Below, one piece after another: positions 1 through 7,167 of a stretch of 39,445 bases of DNA. The notes beneath the pieces were generated by a model that was not told where the DNA came from, did no database searches, and saw only the letters and a list, made by a program, of their open reading frames with translations. Source of the DNA: Acidimicrobiia bacterium (GTDB lineage Bacteria > Actinomycetota > Acidimicrobiia > Acidimicrobiales > Bin134); the NCBI GenBank assembly GCA_022819825.1, contig JAJEGM010000036.1:1-39445 (forward strand), written 5' to 3'. Position 1 is the first letter of the stretch. The number at the start of each line of letters is the position of its first letter. The position numbers were made by a program, and so were the translations under genes.

Positions 1-159
1 GAGGCCAAAAACCGCGGCCACCGCGGACTCCAACGCGCTGTCGCGGGCACCTCGACGACGTTCGACGTGCCGAACGCCGGTTGGTACCAAGTCGGAATGC
101 AAGCCAAGATCGCCGGAAACAAAAAAGTAGGCGACAACAAAGCCGTGCGCTGCCGATAA
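1..159 (+). CDS. C-terminal end of an unknown protein (partial)
   Basis: An open frame runs from the first base of the window to a TAA at 157-159, giving 52 residues with no stop. The visible end includes TTFDVPNAGWYQVG and finishes KAVRCR. The alternating hydrophobic and polar residues suit a beta-rich, perhaps extracellular, domain, but no family is recognised. GC-rich repeats begin about ten bases after the stop. The start lies outside the window, so function and full length cannot be judged. Confidence 0.5.
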   Translation, partial: EAKNRGHRGLQRAVAGTSTTFDVPNAGWYQVGMQAKIAGNKKVGDNKAVRCR

Positions 160-169
160 AACCGAGACC

Positions 170-244
170 GCTGTGGGGCCGCTGTGGTGGCCCTGAGGCC
201 CGCTGTGGGGCTCTCCCGGCGCTGGGGTGGCCCTGAGGCCCGCT
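170..244. repeat. Left arm of a long inverted repeat
   Basis: This 75-bp stretch is the reverse complement of 1061-1135 with one mismatch (base 225); the 55 bases 170-224 match 1081-1135 exactly. It is built from shorter GC-rich words such as GTGGCCCTGAGGCCCGCTG, which recur at 267-285. The two arms enclose about 816 bp holding an IS3 fragment and a small membrane protein gene, so the enclosed segment could invert by homologous recombination (inference). Confidence 0.85.
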
Positions 245-296
245 GGGCCGCTGGGGGGCCGCTGTGGTGGCCCTGAGGCCCGCTGGGGCGCTGTGG

Positions 297-402
297 TGAG
301 TCACGCCGGGTTCTGTGGAGGCTCTGTTCCTTGAGAGGATGGAGCAATGCCAAACTATGGGAGATATCCTGCCGAGATGCGTGAGCGGGCGGTGAGGATG
401 GT
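297..402 (+). mobile_element. Truncated IS3-family end (OrfA-side remnant)
   Basis: Bases 297-402 repeat, in inverted orientation, the OrfA-side end of the IS3 element at 1173-2499 (its bases 2394-2499), with one visible substitution at 376. The fragment contains the terminal repeat starting TGAGTCACGCCGGGTT, the OrfA leader and the first 19 OrfA codons. Homology stops abruptly at 402, where unrelated sequence follows. It is a dead remnant or a recombination scar, and shows that at least two copies of this IS were present here in opposite orientations. Confidence 0.9.
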
Positions 403-412
403 CGCAGCATGA
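347..412 (+). pseudogene. IS3 OrfA fragment, first 21 codons
   Basis: ATG at 347 opens the same reading frame as OrfA of the IS3 copy downstream (MPNYGRYPAE), but the element is cut at 402 and a TGA at 410-412 ends the frame after 21 residues. Only the first part of the helix-turn-helix region remains, so no functional transposase subunit can be made. The stop overlaps the ATG at 409 of the next small gene, so the remnant's leader might still supply translation initiation to it. Confidence 0.8.
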
Positions 413-726
413 CCCCGGCGATGCTCTACTTGCGGCGCTCCCGGTTCTTCCGGTCCATCACAGCCGCGGATATCGTCGCGTGCACCGCCGGATTCCACAT
501 AGGCAGCGCCTCCGTGTTTTGGGCTTCTGTTGTAGTCGTGTTCGGCGCTGTCTATGTGGGCTTTGAGAAGTGGTGTCGGCACAAGGGCTGGGGGAAGCTG
601 TCGGATTATCCAGAAGCCCGCCGACAAAAGCGCCTGCGCTGGCTGCTGAACCTCTCCGCCTACAGCCTCATCAACATCTTGCTGATATGGGTATTGGATT
701 GCTCTTGGTGGCTCCCTTTCTTCTAA
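409..726 (+). CDS. Small two-helix membrane protein, unknown
   Basis: Encodes 105 residues, family not recognised. A basic N-terminus (LRRSRFFRS) precedes a hydrophobic stretch around residues 33-52, a basic hydrophilic loop (GKLSDYPEARRQKRLRW), and a second hydrophobic stretch from about 79 to the end, which closes with WWLPFF. This suits a two-span inner-membrane protein. The ATG sits only seven bases beyond the end of the IS3 remnant and overlaps the remnant's stop, so the native 5' end may have been lost. It lies between inverted repeat arms. No toxin, immunity or phage family can be assigned from sequence alone. Confidence 0.5.
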   Translation: MTPAMLYLRRSRFFRSITAADIVACTAGFHIGSASVFWASVVVVFGAVYVGFEKWCRHKGWGKLSDYPEARRQKRLRWLLNLSAYSLINILLIWVLDCSWWLPFF

Positions 727-800
727 CTTGACCGCCGCCCCGCCGGTTCCCGGCCCCGGCCGGAGGCTGGCCCCCAGCCGATCCGGGGGAGGGCTGGGGA

Positions 801-841
801 GGGGGTGGGCCGCCGGACTTTTCAGGGGTCGGCCCACCCCC
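801..841. terminator. GC-rich 11-bp perfect hairpin
   Basis: GGGGGTGGGCC at 801-811 is perfectly complementary to GGCCCACCCCC at 831-841, with a 19-base loop. It lies 75 bp after the stop of the small membrane gene ending at 726, so it may end that transcript. No T-run follows on the plus strand, so it is not a classical intrinsic terminator; a role as a structural or repeat-derived element is equally possible. Confidence 0.45.
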
Positions 842-878
842 GTTACACAAGCTAGGGCCGCGCCGGGGGGCTGAGCGG

Positions 879-982
879 CCCCAGCGGGCCTAGGGGGAGC
901 TGAGAGCCGCCCCAGCGGGCCTAGGGGGAGCTGAGAGCCGCCACAGCGGCCCCAGCGGGCCTCGGGGGAGCTGAGAGCCGCC
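879..982. repeat. Three copies of a ~32-bp GC-rich tandem repeat
   Basis: Copies begin at about 879, 911 and 950. Each contains the core CCTAGGGGGAGCTGAGAGCC (third copy with C in place of A after CCT). The second and third are separated by a short CAGCGG-containing spacer. The units are too close together for CRISPR spacers. The whole gene-free stretch 727-1172 is made of this unit, the hairpin at 801-841 and the related inverted-repeat words; no coding frame in it is convincing. Confidence 0.8.
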
Positions 983-1060
983 ACAGCGGCCCCAGCGCCG
1001 CTACCGCAGCCGAGGGGGGCTGGCCGGGGGGCTGAGCGGCCCCAGCGCCCCAGCGGCCCC

Positions 1061-1135
1061 AGCGGGCCTCAGGGCCACCACAGCGCCGGGAGAGCCCCAC
1101 AGCGGGCCTCAGGGCCACCACAGCGGCCCCACAGC
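1061..1135. repeat. Right arm of the long inverted repeat
   Basis: Reverse complement of 170-244 with one mismatch. Words from this arm continue to 1160, and the IS3 element starts at 1173. The IS3 fragment at 297 is likewise preceded directly by copies of the same words (265-296), so both IS ends abut this repeat family. Confidence 0.85.
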
Positions 1136-1176
1136 GCCCCAGCGGGCCTCAGGGCCACCACCAGCGGCCCCATGAA

Positions 1177-2128
<952 letters not shown>

Positions 2129-2129
<1 letters not shown>

Positions 2130-2449
2130 TACGACCTTGACCGGCGGTCGAGCTCCGCCCCGAAGAAAGCCGACGCCGCCTTCAATATCTCGTTCGCCCG
2201 GCGCAGCTCGCGGTTCTCCCGCTCGAGGTCTTTGATCCGGGCGCGCTCGGCGGTGGTCACCCCCGGGCGGGCACCGCCGTCGATCTCCGCTCGGCGCACC
2301 CACTTGCGCACCGACTCAGCCGACGGGCCCAGCTTGTCGGCAACCGAGCAGATCGCCTCCCACTGCGAACCGTGATGCCGCTCGCTGTCCAGCACCATCC
2401 TCACCGCCCGCTCACGCAGCTCGGCAGGATATCTCCCATAGTTTGGCAT
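2129..2449 (-). CDS. IS3 OrfA, transposase helix-turn-helix subunit
   Basis: Encodes 106 residues. OrfA of IS3 elements binds the terminal repeats and, by -1 ribosomal frameshifting, is fused to OrfB to make the full transposase. Residues 1-60 form the Tnp_1-type helix-turn-helix (MPNYGRYPAELRERAVRMV, then AESVRKWVRRAEID); residues 68-95 form a leucine-rich coiled segment (IKDLERENRELRRANEILK) used for dimer formation. The reading frame is intact. The ATG at 2449 lies 50 bases inside the element end. No classical A6G slippery sequence is evident near the OrfA-OrfB junction. Confidence 0.9.
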
Positions 2450-2742
2450 TGCTCCATCCTCTCAAGGAACAGAGCCTCCACAGAACCCGGCGTGACTCAC
2501 TCATTGTCGTTATATTTGTATGGGCCCTCGCTGGTGGCTTGATGTTCAGGTATTCGTTGAGGTGGTCGCTCGATTGGTTTGAGTCTGCCGGGATGTCCTG
2601 GCCAATTGCGTTTGCGTGTGCTGTTCTTTTGGGGGTGATGTGTTGCTGGGCTGCGGCTCATGGGGCTGTTCTGCTGATTGGGCGGCTGGTTGGCGTTTAC
2701 TGCACCAGATTCAAGCCCGACAGGGAGCGTTCCCAGACCTGA
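2443..2742 (+). pseudogene. Small membrane protein truncated and fused to IS3 end
   Basis: The open frame begins at an ATG inside the IS3 end; its first 19 codons are IS sequence (MALLHPLKEQSLHRTRRDS). Host sequence starts at 2500 directly with a hydrophobic segment (LIVVIFVWALAGG), followed by a loop and a second hydrophobic segment (PIAFACAVLLGVMCCWAAAH), and a basic tail ending RERSQT. The most likely reading is that IS insertion removed the native start of a two-helix membrane protein of unknown function, leaving a hybrid frame that may or may not be translated. Third codon positions carry more T than the core genes, consistent with foreign origin. Confidence 0.5.
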
Positions 2743-2786
2743 GCGCGGCCCACCTCAGGCGGTGCTGATAGCCCGCCGATGTTGTT

Positions 2787-3056
2787 TTGAGCGGGCCGAA
2801 TCTAGCCTCCTCGCCAGCAACGGAGAGCCGTTTTCCAACACACGCTAACGCCGCGATCTTCGCCGCTCTCATTGCGGCCGTGTGGGGGGGCCTGCTGTAT
2901 CTCCTCGCCACCAAGGTGCTCGGCCCGTGGGTTGCGGGCCTGTTGAACATCGACCCCGCCATCGTGATAGTGCCGTTCGGGGCCGCTGCCGTCTTGGTGC
3001 TTGCGTGTCTACCAATCGTTAGACGTGTCAAGGCGCGCTCTGCGGCGGGCCGCTGA
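2787..3056 (+). CDS. Small two-helix membrane protein, unknown
   Basis: Encodes up to 89 residues. No family is recognised. A short polar N-terminus precedes a hydrophobic stretch around 22-41 (AAIFAALIAAVWGGLLYLLA) and a second around 58-77 (PAIVIVPFGAAAVLVLACLP), then a basic tail (RRVKARSAAGR) typical of a cytoplasmic end. The start is unsure: TTG at 2787 is the earliest and no good ribosome-binding site precedes it. It sits 44 bp after the IS-disrupted membrane gene on the same strand. No further function can be inferred. Confidence 0.45.
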   Translation: MSGPNLASSPATESRFPTHANAAIFAALIAAVWGGLLYLLATKVLGPWVAGLLNIDPAIVIVPFGAAAVLVLACLPIVRRVKARSAAGR

Positions 3057-3176
3057 GCTGCCACGGTTGTTCTTGGTCTAGCGGCTGGTGCGGCGCTGAG
3101 CGCCGTACAGGCTCCCGGTTTCCGCTTTTGTTGCTAGCGCCTTCTGCGCTGCCCTAGCCTCCCCGTCGTTACGAAA

Positions 3177-3198
3177 TGAGTCACTCTGGGTTCGGTGG
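3177..3198 (+). repeat. Third, diverged IS3 end-like sequence
   Basis: TGAGTCACTCTGGGTTCGGT and the next two bases match 19 of 22 positions of the IS3 terminal repeat (TGAGTCACGCCGGGTTCTGT). Directly after it comes GTGGCCCTGGGCGCTGTGG, which resembles the GC-rich words beside the other IS ends. No transposase sequence follows, so this is probably an old, decayed end or a solo terminal repeat. Confidence 0.6.
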
Positions 3199-3248
3199 TG
3201 GCCCTGGGCGCTGTGGGCGTCGTGGCGGCCCAGGTTCGTGCCCGATGC

Positions 3249-3485
3249 TTAACTGCGCCGATCCAGAGCGTTTGCAAGCGGGATCGCCACTGCCGCTATG
3301 CCTATTGCTACCAGCGGAAGCGCAGGAAAAAGCGGCAGATCGAGCAGATTGAGCAGATCGCGCGTAAAGAGCACTCCCCCAAGAGCAAGAGTAGGTATTG
3401 CCGCTTTTCCCCACCAGACACGTTGGCGTCGTGACCGCTGGGGGTTGCTGGCCCTGGCGGTCTCCGAAGCATGAGCAGAAGTCAT
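3249..3485 (-). CDS. Small membrane protein, unknown
   Basis: Encodes up to 78 residues on the minus strand; no family recognised. A polar basic N-terminus (NPQRSRRQRVWWGK) is followed by hydrophobic stretches around 30-42 (IPTLALGGVLF) and 52-72 (PLFPALPLVAIGIAAVAIPL), ending LANALDRRS. The plus-strand frame over the same bases (3195-3434) gives a lysine-rich, low-complexity peptide with an IEQIEQI repeat and is less protein-like. Leucine codons with C or G in the third position support the minus strand. The start is uncertain; ATG at 3485 is the longest choice, and a GTG start near the WW pair is not excluded. Confidence 0.4.
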   Translation of the reverse strand: MTSAHASETARASNPQRSRRQRVWWGKAAIPTLALGGVLFTRDLLNLLDLPLFPALPLVAIGIAAVAIPLANALDRRS

Positions 3486-3658
3486 GCCACCAAGGTAGCC
3501 GCTCGCTGGGGAGCGCTCAACATAGGTGTGGCGGCGGCCACTTGACTTCTACTCATGCGGCCGCCGCCACACTCACTCCCGATCCTACGCCATGCGCTTG
3601 GCGGTCAGCATGGCGGATGTGGCCGAGTGCGAGACGTGAGCGGCCAAATTCTAGGGTT

Positions 3659-3910
3659 ATGAAGTTGAATATCGGGCGGAACCGCAAGAATCGGCTAATG
3701 CCATGGCATGACTACCTATGGATGCTTGTCGCCGGGGCTGTAGGCCTCCAAATCATTGACTGGGTGAGCGGTGCGGGGGTTTTGCTCACGATTGCGGCTG
3801 CTTTGGCTGGTGGCTGTGCGGCGGGCCACTTGGCCCGCTATCTGGCTATCCGGCTGGGCGAGTGTTTCCCCGCCCTCAAAAGCAAACACGTTGGTTCCTT
3901 CGACCGCTGA
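3659..3910 (+). CDS. Small two-helix membrane protein, unknown
   Basis: Encodes 83 residues from ATG 3659; the frame is open further upstream, but the upstream peptide is low-complexity. The sequence begins MKLNIGRNRKNRLMPWHDY, then has hydrophobic segments around 20-36 (LWMLVAGAVGLQIIDWV) and 40-64 (AGVLLTIAAALAGGCAAGHLA), ending with a polar tail. The basic N-terminus and two spans match the layout of its accessory neighbours without obvious sequence identity. No function can be assigned. The stop overlaps the following short frame. Confidence 0.5.
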   Translation: MKLNIGRNRKNRLMPWHDYLWMLVAGAVGLQIIDWVSGAGVLLTIAAALAGGCAAGHLARYLAIRLGECFPALKSKHVGSFDR

Positions 3911-4139
3911 TGGGCCGCTGAGCCCGGACCGGGCGGCAGCCGCCGCTGTCGCGAAGTGCGAGGAGCTAGCGGCTGTTGCCGACGAGCTGCGGGAGGCTCT
4001 AACCGACTTGGTGGCGGCTGTGGGCTACCACCCCGCCGCCGCGCACACCGGGCTGGCCGTCGGCACCCTCCAGCTCTGGGTAACCAGAGTGCCACCCTCG
4101 AAAACGCTCGCCGCCGCCCGCCAGCGCCGCAACTCCTAG
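3891..4139 (+). CDS. Possible small helical protein, unknown
   Basis: An 82-residue frame from TTG 3891, overlapping the end of the preceding membrane gene by 20 bases. Residues 12-40 (with VAKCEELAAVADELREALTD) look like a soluble amphipathic helix, followed by a glycine and histidine containing loop and a basic end (AARQRRNS). No ATG or GTG with a ribosome-binding site was found in frame, so translation would rely on coupling to the upstream gene. It may be only a chance open frame in GC-rich DNA. Confidence 0.3.
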   Translation: MVPSTADGPLSPDRAAAAAVAKCEELAAVADELREALTDLVAAVGYHPAAAHTGLAVGTLQLWVTRVPPSKTLAAARQRRNS

Positions 4140-4180
4140 CCCGCCTAACCGCGATATAGCATCGCTGCGCTATAGTGGGC

Positions 4181-4253
4181 GGTGGAGTTGGGGGGACTCG
4201 AACCCCCACGGAGTCAGCTTTGGAGGCCGTCCGTGCGCCATGCCAGCCCCACC
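4181..4253 (-). tRNA. tRNA-like gene, anticodon loop CCA (Trp), atypical
   Basis: On the minus strand, GGTGGGG (4253-4247) can pair with CTCCACC (4187-4181) as a 7-bp acceptor with one G-U. A strong T arm GGGGG-TTCGAGT-CCCCC is present, and an anticodon arm CGGC-CTCCAAA-GCTG gives loop CTCCAAA with anticodon CCA, as in bacterial tRNA-Trp. The D arm is poor, two extra bases separate the T stem from this acceptor pairing, and no CCA is encoded. An alternative acceptor TGGGGCT/AACTCCA restores T-arm spacing but has one mismatch. It may be a diverged tRNA, a decayed copy left by integration, or another tRNA-like RNA. Its 3' end faces the accessory DNA. Confidence 0.5.
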
Positions 4254-4278
4254 AATGGAGATCCTACCGATCTCTTTG

Positions 4279-4312
4279 GAACAGCGTCGGATCATATAAT
4301 TCGGCGCTGTTC
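4279..4312. promoter_or_regulatory. 11-bp inverted repeat upstream of the tRNA-like gene
   Basis: GAACAGCGTCG at 4279-4289 pairs with CGGCGCTGTTC at 4302-4312 (10 Watson-Crick pairs and one G-U), around an AT-rich loop GATCATATAATT. It lies 26 bases upstream of the tRNA-like gene's 5' end on the minus strand. The loop contains TATATGAT on that strand, a fair -10 box, so the repeat could be an operator over the promoter. It also resembles an integrase arm or core site. The gene-free stretch 4140-4504 otherwise holds the tRNA-like gene and the 23-residue frame below. Confidence 0.45.
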
Positions 4313-4345
4313 TGCTTATAAAGTACTGAAACATACTGAAAGCCG

Positions 4346-4417
4346 CTATTTCCAAGGGTCTCGGAGGAAAGCCTCGAACTGGGTGGCGAGGTCGTCGCCG
4401 GTGGGGAGTCTGGGCAT
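4346..4417 (-). pseudogene. 23-residue frame, likely gene tail remnant
   Basis: ATG at 4417 to TAG at 4346-4348 encodes MPRLPTGDDLATQFEAFLRD followed by PWK. The composition looks like the natural acidic, helical C-terminus of a bacterial protein rather than random frame, but an in-frame TAG two codons upstream cuts it off. It may be the end of a gene destroyed when the accessory region formed. No ribosome-binding site is evident. The family is not recognised with confidence. Confidence 0.25.
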
Positions 4418-4504
4418 CCACTAGCAGAGCTTGCCGTCGCCGACATGCTGGGGGTTCGCGCATCACAGCAAGCGGCTACCCTTACGGTCTGGTTTCCGCC
4501 CAAA

Positions 4505-5092
4505 CTACGGAGACTGACAAGCCCCCTCTAGGGGGTGGACCCGCTCGCCGGGAACAATCAGGCCATCAGTTATCGTCACCCACCGGCCGCTCATGTTGGC
4601 GACCCGGTCGGGCGGGCAGCCCAGGTGGTGTTCCAGGGTGTGGATCACCCCGCCGTGGGTGACCACCAGCGCAGACTGGTCGCCGACGAGGCCAGCCAAT
4701 CGGTTGAGCCCGGCCAGCACCCGGTCCAACAGGGCGGCATCGTCCTCCCAGCCCGATGGGCGGCGGCCGTCTTCCAGGAATCCGGGGTACCGCTCCTCGA
4801 TCTGCGCCCGGGTCAATCCGGAGAACTCCCTCACATCCCGCTCGATCAGCTCGGGAACCGGGATCGGCGGGTCGCAGCCCAGCGCTTCGGCAATGATCTC
4901 TGCGCTCACCCGGGATCGTTGGAGGGTGGACGTGGCCACCACGTCAACCGGCTCGAGCCGGGCCGCGGCTTCGGCCGCCTGCCGGCGTCCCAACTCTGAT
5001 AACGGGGGGTCGGCTTGACCTTGCCAGCGCCGAGCAGCGTTCCATTCCGACTGCCCGTGTCGGATCAGAAGGAGACGAGCCACGGCTGTCAC
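4505..5092 (-). CDS. Histidine phosphatase (phosphoglycerate mutase-like)
   Basis: Encodes 195 residues of the histidine phosphatase superfamily, soluble and cytoplasmic. The catalytic RHG motif is at residues 11-13 (LLLIRHGQSEWN), with the partner motif VVTHGGVIHTL near 142. Conserved LSELGRRQA and the TSTLQRSRVSAEII stretch are also seen. At under 200 residues it fits the GpmB/CobC/PhoE-like phosphatases rather than the 230-250 residue dPGM enzymes, so the substrate is open. Start is GTG 5092, chosen because the family begins just before LLLIRHG. It is divergent from the sulfur-carrier gene with a 61-bp gap. A gpm1 homologue also lies near mshA in mycobacteria, which supports ancestral linkage. 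Confidence 0.88.
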   Translation of the reverse strand: MTAVARLLLIRHGQSEWNAARRWQGQADPPLSELGRRQAAEAAARLEPVDVVATSTLQRSRVSAEIIAEALGCDPPIPVPELIERDVREFSGLTRAQIEERYPGFLEDGRRPSGWEDDAALLDRVLAGLNRLAGLVGDQSALVVTHGGVIHTLEHHLGCPPDRVANMSGRWVTITDGLIVPGERVHPLEGACQSP

Positions 5093-5140
5093 GGTAATGG
5101 GCGGGGCTTTTCAGACTGCGGCAGTGGCAGAGTATTCCCG

Positions 5141-5146
5141 TACAAT
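5141..5146 (+). promoter_or_regulatory. -10 box TACAAT for a leaderless MoaD-like mRNA
   Basis: TACAAT ends seven bases before the ATG at 5154, and no ribosome-binding site lies between. Transcription would start at or very near the ATG, giving a leaderless message, which is common in actinobacteria. No good -35 box was found at 16-18 bases. The box for hemL (13775) has identical spacing. Confidence 0.5.
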
Positions 5147-5153
5147 TCTGCCC

Positions 5154-5390
5154 ATGGCCACGCTGCGCCTGTTCGCACACGTCAGGGAGGCGGCGGGCAC
5201 CGGACGAGACGAAGTCCCCGGCGCCACTGTCGACCAAGTACTGGCCACTGCGGTGGATCGCTATGGCGCGGCCTTTGCCGAACAGCTTCAGATTTGCCGG
5301 GTGTGGCTGAACGGCGAGCCGGTTACCGGATCTGAGCCGGTCGCCGACGGCGACGAGGTGGCTGTGCTGCCCCCAGTGTCCGGGGGGTAG
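5154..5390 (+). CDS. MoaD/ThiS-family sulfur carrier protein
   Basis: Encodes 78 residues with a ubiquitin-like fold signature: MATLRLFAHVREAAG at the start, VWLNGEPV in the middle, and the terminal PVSGG. The C-terminal Gly-Gly is adenylated and thiocarboxylated by an E1-like enzyme so that sulfur can be donated, in molybdopterin, thiamine or cysteine synthesis. Start is ATG 5154; the frame is open further upstream but that peptide is unrelated. No E1-like or MoaE gene lies in the window, so its pathway is not decided by context. It is followed 65 bp later by mshA. Confidence 0.85.
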   Translation: MATLRLFAHVREAAGTGRDEVPGATVDQVLATAVDRYGAAFAEQLQICRVWLNGEPVTGSEPVADGDEVAVLPPVSGG

Positions 5391-5455
5391 CCTCAATTGG
5401 CCATGCCAGTTCTTTGTTCGCGGGACAACCCCGTCATGATTCGGGGATTGGGGTC

Positions 5456-6670
5456 ATGACCCAGAACGTGGCGATCTTGTCGCTGCACACGTCGCCGCTG
5501 ACCCAGCCCGGCGTGGGCGACAGCGGCGGCATGAACGTGTATGTGCGGGAGATGGCCGCGGCCTTGGCCCACTCGGGCAGCGAGTGCCGGGTATATGTGC
5601 GGCGAGCCCAGGAAGGGCTGCCCGATGAGGTGGACATCGAACCGGGCGTGACTGTGGTCCACATCAACGCTGGGCCCGTCGAATTGAACAAGGAAGACCT
5701 CCCCGGGGTAGTGGAAGAGTTCGCTGATGGCGTGCTGGCTGATTTCCGGCGACACCGGCGTCCCGATGTGATTCACGCCAATTACTGGCTTTCGGGGGTG
5801 GCCGGTCACCGGGTCAAGCACGCGGTGGAAGTACCGCTGGCCGTGACCTTCCACACGCTGGCCCGGGTAAAGGCGGCCACTGGCGATCCCGAGTCGGAGC
5901 TCCGGGCCCAGGCCGAGACCGAGGTGATCGGCTGTGCCGATGCGGTGATTGCCTCCTGTGAGCCAGAAGCCCAGCAACTTCGAGAGTTCTACGACGCCCC
6001 GCCCGAACGGATTGAGCTAGCCGCGCCGGGAGTGGAGCACGCGCTGTTCTCCCCCGGAGATCGCGATGGTGCCCGCACCGCCCTCGGATTGGGCCAAGGT
6101 CCGGTGTTGCTCTTTGTCGGCCGGATTCAGCCGTTGAAACGGCCTCTGGTTGCGGTGGAAACACTGGCGTGTCTGGGTCGCGAGGATGCCCGCCTGCTTG
6201 TGGTTGGAGGGCCCAGCGGCACCGAGGGTAAGACCGAGTATCGGCGCCTCCGAGACTGCATTCACGCCTTGGGCCTGGAGGATCAGGTGACGCTGGTTCC
6301 CCCCCGTCCCCACCACTGGCTGTCCACTTACTACCGGGCCGCCGATGTTGTTCTGGTTCCCAGCCGCAGCGAGTCGTTCGGACTGGTGGCCCTGGAGGCG
6401 GCGGCCAGCGGCACCCCGGTGGTGGCCGCTCCCGTGGGCGGGCTGCGCTCGATAGTGGACCACGGCCGAACCGGATTCCTGGTAGACGATGCCACCGCCG
6501 AGGCATTTGCTGCTCAGACGGCCGCCCTCATCGACAGCCCGCTGCTGGCCGCCGAGACGGCCATGAATGCAGCCGAGCGGGCCCGTTCGTATTCGTGGGC
6601 GGCCATGGCCCGCTCGTTGCGAGCCACATATCGAAGGGTCCAGTCCCGAGTGCCTGTCTATTGCACATGA
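5456..6670 (+). CDS. mshA: D-inositol-3-phosphate glycosyltransferase (mycothiol)
   Basis: Encodes 404 residues. MshA joins N-acetylglucosamine from UDP-GlcNAc to 1-L-myo-inositol-1-phosphate, the first step of mycothiol synthesis. It is a GT4, GT-B fold enzyme: the N-terminal domain has the diagnostic HTSPLTQPGVGDSGGMNVYV and the DVIHANYWLSG segment, and the C-terminal domain has LLFVGRIQPLKRP, then the donor-site motif SESFGLVALEAAASGTPVVA near residues 320-340. Start ATG 5456 (MTQNVAILSLHTSP) matches the family; an upstream TTG at 5414 would add an unrelated 14-residue leader. Linkage to ybjN and a phosphatase is as in mycobacteria. A related GT4 with another acceptor is possible but less likely. 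Confidence 0.85.
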   Translation: MTQNVAILSLHTSPLTQPGVGDSGGMNVYVREMAAALAHSGSECRVYVRRAQEGLPDEVDIEPGVTVVHINAGPVELNKEDLPGVVEEFADGVLADFRRHRRPDVIHANYWLSGVAGHRVKHAVEVPLAVTFHTLARVKAATGDPESELRAQAETEVIGCADAVIASCEPEAQQLREFYDAPPERIELAAPGVEHALFSPGDRDGARTALGLGQGPVLLFVGRIQPLKRPLVAVETLACLGREDARLLVVGGPSGTEGKTEYRRLRDCIHALGLEDQVTLVPPRPHHWLSTYYRAADVVLVPSRSESFGLVALEAAASGTPVVAAPVGGLRSIVDHGRTGFLVDDATAEAFAAQTAALIDSPLLAAETAMNAAERARSYSWAAMARSLRATYRRVQSRVPVYCT

Positions 6671-6704
6671 CGCCGCCGATGGCCTGCAACCCTGTCCATT
6701 GCCC

Positions 6705-7160
6705 ATGATTCTGCGGCCCGAGGAGTTGGCCGCTTTGGAGTCGGACATCGATGCCTGGCTGGACGACCAACTCCACACCAATCCCACCGTGTTGACCGTG
6801 GACCGGGGCGAGCCCGGCCAGCGCCGTTGGTACGTGCGAATGGTGGGGGAGGAGAAGACGGTGTCCACCGTGTGGTTCACTCTCGGCCAGCGCCAGTTGC
6901 ACTGCGAATGCCACTTCATGCCCGCACCCGAGGAGAACGAGGGCCGGCTGTATGAGTATCTGTTGCGCCGCAACCGCGAGCTGGCCGGTTTGCGCTTCGC
7001 CATCGGGATCGAAGATGCCGTGTTCTTGGTGACCGAGCTGCCAGCCCATACGGTGACCGAAGCGGAGATCGACCGGCTCTTGGGGTCGTTCTACGCCTAT
7101 TCCGAGCGGTGGTTTCGGCCCTGTATGCGGATCGGCTACCAGACTCGGTTCAAAGATTAG
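6705..7160 (+). CDS. YbjN domain protein
   Basis: Encodes 151 residues of the YbjN family, small cytoplasmic proteins with a type III secretion chaperone-like fold whose biochemical role is not settled. Visible features are the N-terminal helix LRPEELAALESDIDAWL, the central strand pair RRWYVRMVGEEKTVSTVWFT and the typical LYEYLLRRNRELAGLRFAI followed by EDAVFLVTELP. Start ATG 6705 is chosen because the conserved helix begins there; upstream in-frame sequence lies in the end of mshA. The gap to mshA is 34 bp on the same strand, so co-transcription is likely. A YbjN gene follows mshA in Mycobacterium as well (Rv0487). Confidence 0.82.
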   Translation: MILRPEELAALESDIDAWLDDQLHTNPTVLTVDRGEPGQRRWYVRMVGEEKTVSTVWFTLGQRQLHCECHFMPAPEENEGRLYEYLLRRNRELAGLRFAIGIEDAVFLVTELPAHTVTEAEIDRLLGSFYAYSERWFRPCMRIGYQTRFKD

Positions 7161-7167
7161 CACTTTT

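Noticed and set aside
879..982. Possible CRISPR array from three similar ~32-bp units
   Set aside because: Units are directly adjacent or separated by fewer than ten related bases, there are no unique spacers, and no cas genes are present.
3195..3434. Plus-strand lysine-rich 79-residue frame
   Set aside because: It begins in the IS-end-like repeat and is low-complexity; the minus-strand membrane frame over the same bases is more protein-like.
4505..4530. CCCCCTCTAGGGGG hairpin as a terminator for the histidine phosphatase
   Set aside because: The stem has only five pairs, lies within the coding end of the gene and has no T-run.
5414..5455. Earlier TTG start for mshA
   Set aside because: The added residues are not MshA-like; the family starts at the strand read from ATG 5456.
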